Positions 61,460 to 64,000 of a DNA stretch of 64,000 nt are shown one piece after another. The stretch spans positions 887,051 to 951,050 of the forward strand of contig JALLLT010000013.1 of assembly GCA_025266875.1 (NCBI GenBank), written 5' to 3'. The stretch comes from Fennellomyces sp. T-0311 (lineage: Eukaryota > Mucoromycota > Mucoromycetes > Mucorales > Lichtheimiaceae). The notes beneath the pieces were generated by a model. The model saw only the letters and a list, made by a program, of their open reading frames with translations, was not told where the DNA came from and made no database searches. The position numbers and the translations under genes are program-made. The first letter of the stretch is position 1. Every line of letters starts with the position of its first letter.

Positions 61460-64000
61460 TTAATCATCATCAAAGAAAGGATCAAGCTCACCATCATCAT
61501 TATGTGCTTCTATGTCGAACACTACTTCTTTGGTAACGGTGGGTTCTTTTTCTTTTTCCTTCTCCTTTTCGACTTCTTTTTCAGCGGGCAACTCTTTCTT
61601 TGGAAGTTCTTTTGGTGAAGAAGGCGGTGATCCTTGGGTAATTGCCGTGATAGGAATAGGGGGAGTTGGACGAGTAAACGAGGAACGTGGTTCGGAAGAC
61701 GAGCTAGTGCTTGCGGATGACATTGAGTTGTTACGCTGAAAGACACCCATCCATTTATCACTGGTGGTATTAGCCTCATTGGCGTTGGTATTGTTGTTGC
61801 TACGCATAAAGGACATGATACCGCGTCGTTGTTTAGTAGGGCTTGGTGCAGTTGGTGTTGGGACTTCATTATTAGTAGAAGGTAAAGGGTAATTCGTCGC
61901 TACCAGGGGTCGAGCTTGTCGCCGTTTTTCACTTTCGGCATGCGATTTTAAGGTTGCTTCGCTAAATAACGTGTCATAATGATTTACAAGATCTTGCACA
62001 AATTGAATTGGTAGGGAGCTGGTCAGTGTTGTCAAGGATTCTGTTCGTGGTCGTAGAATAACTGGACCAAGTGAATCGCTGATCGCCTGAACATCATCTT
62101 GTTGAACAACTCTTTACGGTATTGTTTAGCACATTTTCCTTTAACTTTTTACGGATTGTTACGTACTTTTTGATATGGGAAAGTAGTGATCTTAACGTGG
62201 CAAAATGAGTAGCGGGTAATGTCGCAATCAGGTTACTCAATGGTGATAACCGCAAGGTATCTTCTTGATCAACTACAAAAAATAATTATGAGTTTAGAAC
62301 GATGTAATATCATGTTTCTACAATTACCATTCACGGCATACAGTGCTTGGACGGCATCATAAAATTCGAATGTCATTAAACACTCGGGTAGATCCAAGAG
62401 ATACAAACGCAAAATGGCGACAAGTGTCATAGGCTCGTGCTGCTGCAACAGCTCAGTGGTAACTTGCTCACTGGGTATATTGAGATCGGCGCATATAGCA
62501 TGAATACGATCAAGAGGAAGTCGGGTTGACCATAGACGGTGCTTATCTGCTCATACAAAAATTCAGATGTTAGACTCTCCCCCCTCGACCGTGGCTTTTT
62601 TTTATCACCTTCTTCACTTAGCGTCTCGGATCCTAGACAAACAAGCTTAGTGCTGAATAAACCTGTATATTAAATACTCTTACCCTTGTCAATAGCATCC
62701 AGCAAACACTGAACAAATTTAGGGACTTTATCATCGGTCATTTTACCAAGATCATCGAGGCGTACACCAAAGATTTGATCTGAACGCAGAGCAATATTCA
62801 ATACAAGCCTGCCAAAAAAAAAGCTTTCTCAATTGTACCTCGTGATACACCATGGTCTTGGTTCTCATACAAAATTGGCTTGGGGGAAAAGCTGGAAACG
62901 CAATAATGCTGAACAATATATTGGATATCTTGCTCTGGCTTTAACGACTCCTGATAAACCAGCATTTCGTCAACAATGGCCTTGTCACCAGGTAGCATTT
63001 CCGAAATACACAGCGAGAAGGATGCAATCGCTATAATTTTCTCTGGAGTTAAAATCCAATACGTTATCATCTACCAATCACCCACCTTGCTTAAGTACTG
63101 CCAAACGTCTCAACTCAACTTGTTCCATCTCTGAAAAATGTGCAAACTTGTTTTGAATATTAGCATTGGTGGTCAAAGAAATTTTGCAAAAATAAAGGTC
63201 ACTTACCAGAGCTTGTTCAACGACCATCCGCATTTGGTCAATTTTTTTGACAGCTGTGCGATATGCCTCATCCGCCACTGATGCTTCCCGCTGAGCCCGT
63301 TTATACACTTCTTCGCCAGGAGCCGGTTGTCCTCCGATCCGATCAAAAAAGCCAAAACTGTAGCCCCCACTCTCATCTTGCTGTTGGTCCTGCTGCTGCG
63401 GCTGTGGCAACTGTTGCCATTGATAGTAAGATTGTGGGGATGGGGAGAATTTGTTGCCACGCTGACCAACCAGTCGCAACACACCCAGTGGATGGATCAG
63501 TTGCTGAGCCACAACATCGGCCATAGCCGGTGAGTCCTTGCACTGTGGCATATTCTGCTGAAGCCAAATCGAAATGTCTTCACCCGTGGATGTATTCTGA
63601 TAACGTCCAATAATAGGGACACGGTAGTCGCCCACCTTGATCTCGCTTTGCATCTTGTTCACAAGCGTGTTCAACTCGCCCCGTGACATACGCTGGTTTC
63701 CAATCAATATCATTTCGTTACTCTCTTCCTTAGGCATCTCTTCCTTGGCACTCTCCTCCTTTGGGCTTTCTTGCTCCTTTTCTTCCTTGGGTGGTGGTGT
63801 GGGTGCTTCCTTTTCGTCCTGTTCTTTCTTTTGCAGCTGCAGTTGTTCGTGTGCTACCACAGCCTCGCGCCAACGCTTTTGGTAGGCGATTTTGGCCCGA
63901 TCCATCTCCTTGACCAAGCCATCAAACTGTTTCAGGGCCGCGTCCACTGACTGCTTACTCGTGGTGATAGATCGTTTGTATTCATCCTGGAACCTGGTAA
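61460..64000 (-). CDS. F-BAR/DEP/RhoGAP protein, Rgd2-like (5' end outside window)
   Basis: GTPase-activating protein for Rho/Cdc42-type GTPases at the plasma membrane. The frame is open to the window edge (…TRFQDEYKRSITTSKQSVDA), so the start lies beyond 64000. Order of parts: F-BAR helix (QFDGLVKEMDRAKIAYQKRW), an acidic Lys/Glu spacer, an inserted DEP domain (YRVPIIGRYQNTSTGEDISI, then VVAQQLIHPLGVLRLVG), and the rest of the F-BAR (ASVADEAYRTAVKKIDQMRM). Next is the RhoGAP (IFGVRLDDLGKMTDD; MTLVAILRLYLLDLPECLM; SLGPVILRPRTESL), and last a Ser/Pro- and Glu-rich tail ending DPFFDDD. DEP inside F-BAR followed by GAP is the fungal Rgd2 plan. The GAP region lacks a plain GIFRVSG arginine finger; RLWSTRLPL stands at that place, as in Rgd2-type domains. 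At least six introns. Confidence 0.88.

Overview
This 64 kb window is a fungal nuclear chromosome segment. Genes carry many short GT-AG introns (about 40-70 bp) and intergenic DNA is AT-rich. Gene types include a Zn2Cys6 regulator, a divergent ferroxidase/iron permease pair, an Rgd2-type F-BAR-DEP-RhoGAP, a Dickkopf-like cysteine-rich membrane protein and a Ty3/gypsy chromovirus relic. The style suggests an early-diverging filamentous fungus, most likely Mucoromycota/Mucorales; that placement is inference, since no rRNA or marker gene is present.

Layout. 0-0.4 kb: tail of a possible gene entering from the left. 0.77-7.7 kb: three tandem same-strand copies of one Zn2Cys6 regulator gene; the first is a pseudogene, the other two are intact once a 22-nt first exon is spliced on. 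8.9-9.3 kb: relic of an Old Yellow Enzyme gene. 9.4-21.1 kb (minus): VPS13 lipid-transfer protein. 22.9-23.2 kb: an unlisted 54-residue CCHC zinc-knuckle protein gene. 23.8-26.4 kb: DHX33-like DEAH helicase. 26.9-27.6 kb: secreted acidic repeat protein with dibasic sites. 27.6-30.5 kb: no clear gene, some degraded coding-like pieces. 30.6-33.3 kb: WDR44/Dgr2-like WD40 protein. 33.7-35.2 kb (minus): hexokinase. 36.1-40.0 kb: ferroxidase (minus) and iron permease (plus), divergent across a 361-bp promoter with a 9-bp match to the iron-GATA operator. 42.3-45.3 kb: fold-back element split by a Tc1/mariner-type element. 45.5-47 kb: dead chromovirus with a 121-bp MITE in its integrase. 47.1-48.8 kb: seven-exon C2H2-type gene of unknown function. 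48.9-49.4 and 60.6-61.1 kb: two homologous 3' ends of one retroelement-like family. 50.7-52.9 kb: single-pass wall-sensor-like protein. 55.1-57.0 kb: NIPA-type Mg2+ transporter. 57.1-58.9 kb (minus): F-box/LRR protein. 59.1-59.7 kb (minus): GNAT acetyltransferase. 61.5 kb to the right edge (minus): Rgd2-like RhoGAP, 5' end outside the window.

How the parts relate. The one clear functional module is high-affinity reductive iron uptake: ferroxidase oxidises Fe2+ and the permease imports Fe3+, probably co-regulated through the shared promoter. The three regulator copies form a local paralogue array. Other cellular genes are housekeeping or signalling genes with no evident pathway link. Between 40 and 50 kb the segment is a transposon graveyard with at least two nested insertions. 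Exon coordinates were deduced by hand from frame continuity and splice sites; for most multi-exon genes the summed exon lengths are divisible by three. No tRNA, rRNA or CRISPR array was seen.
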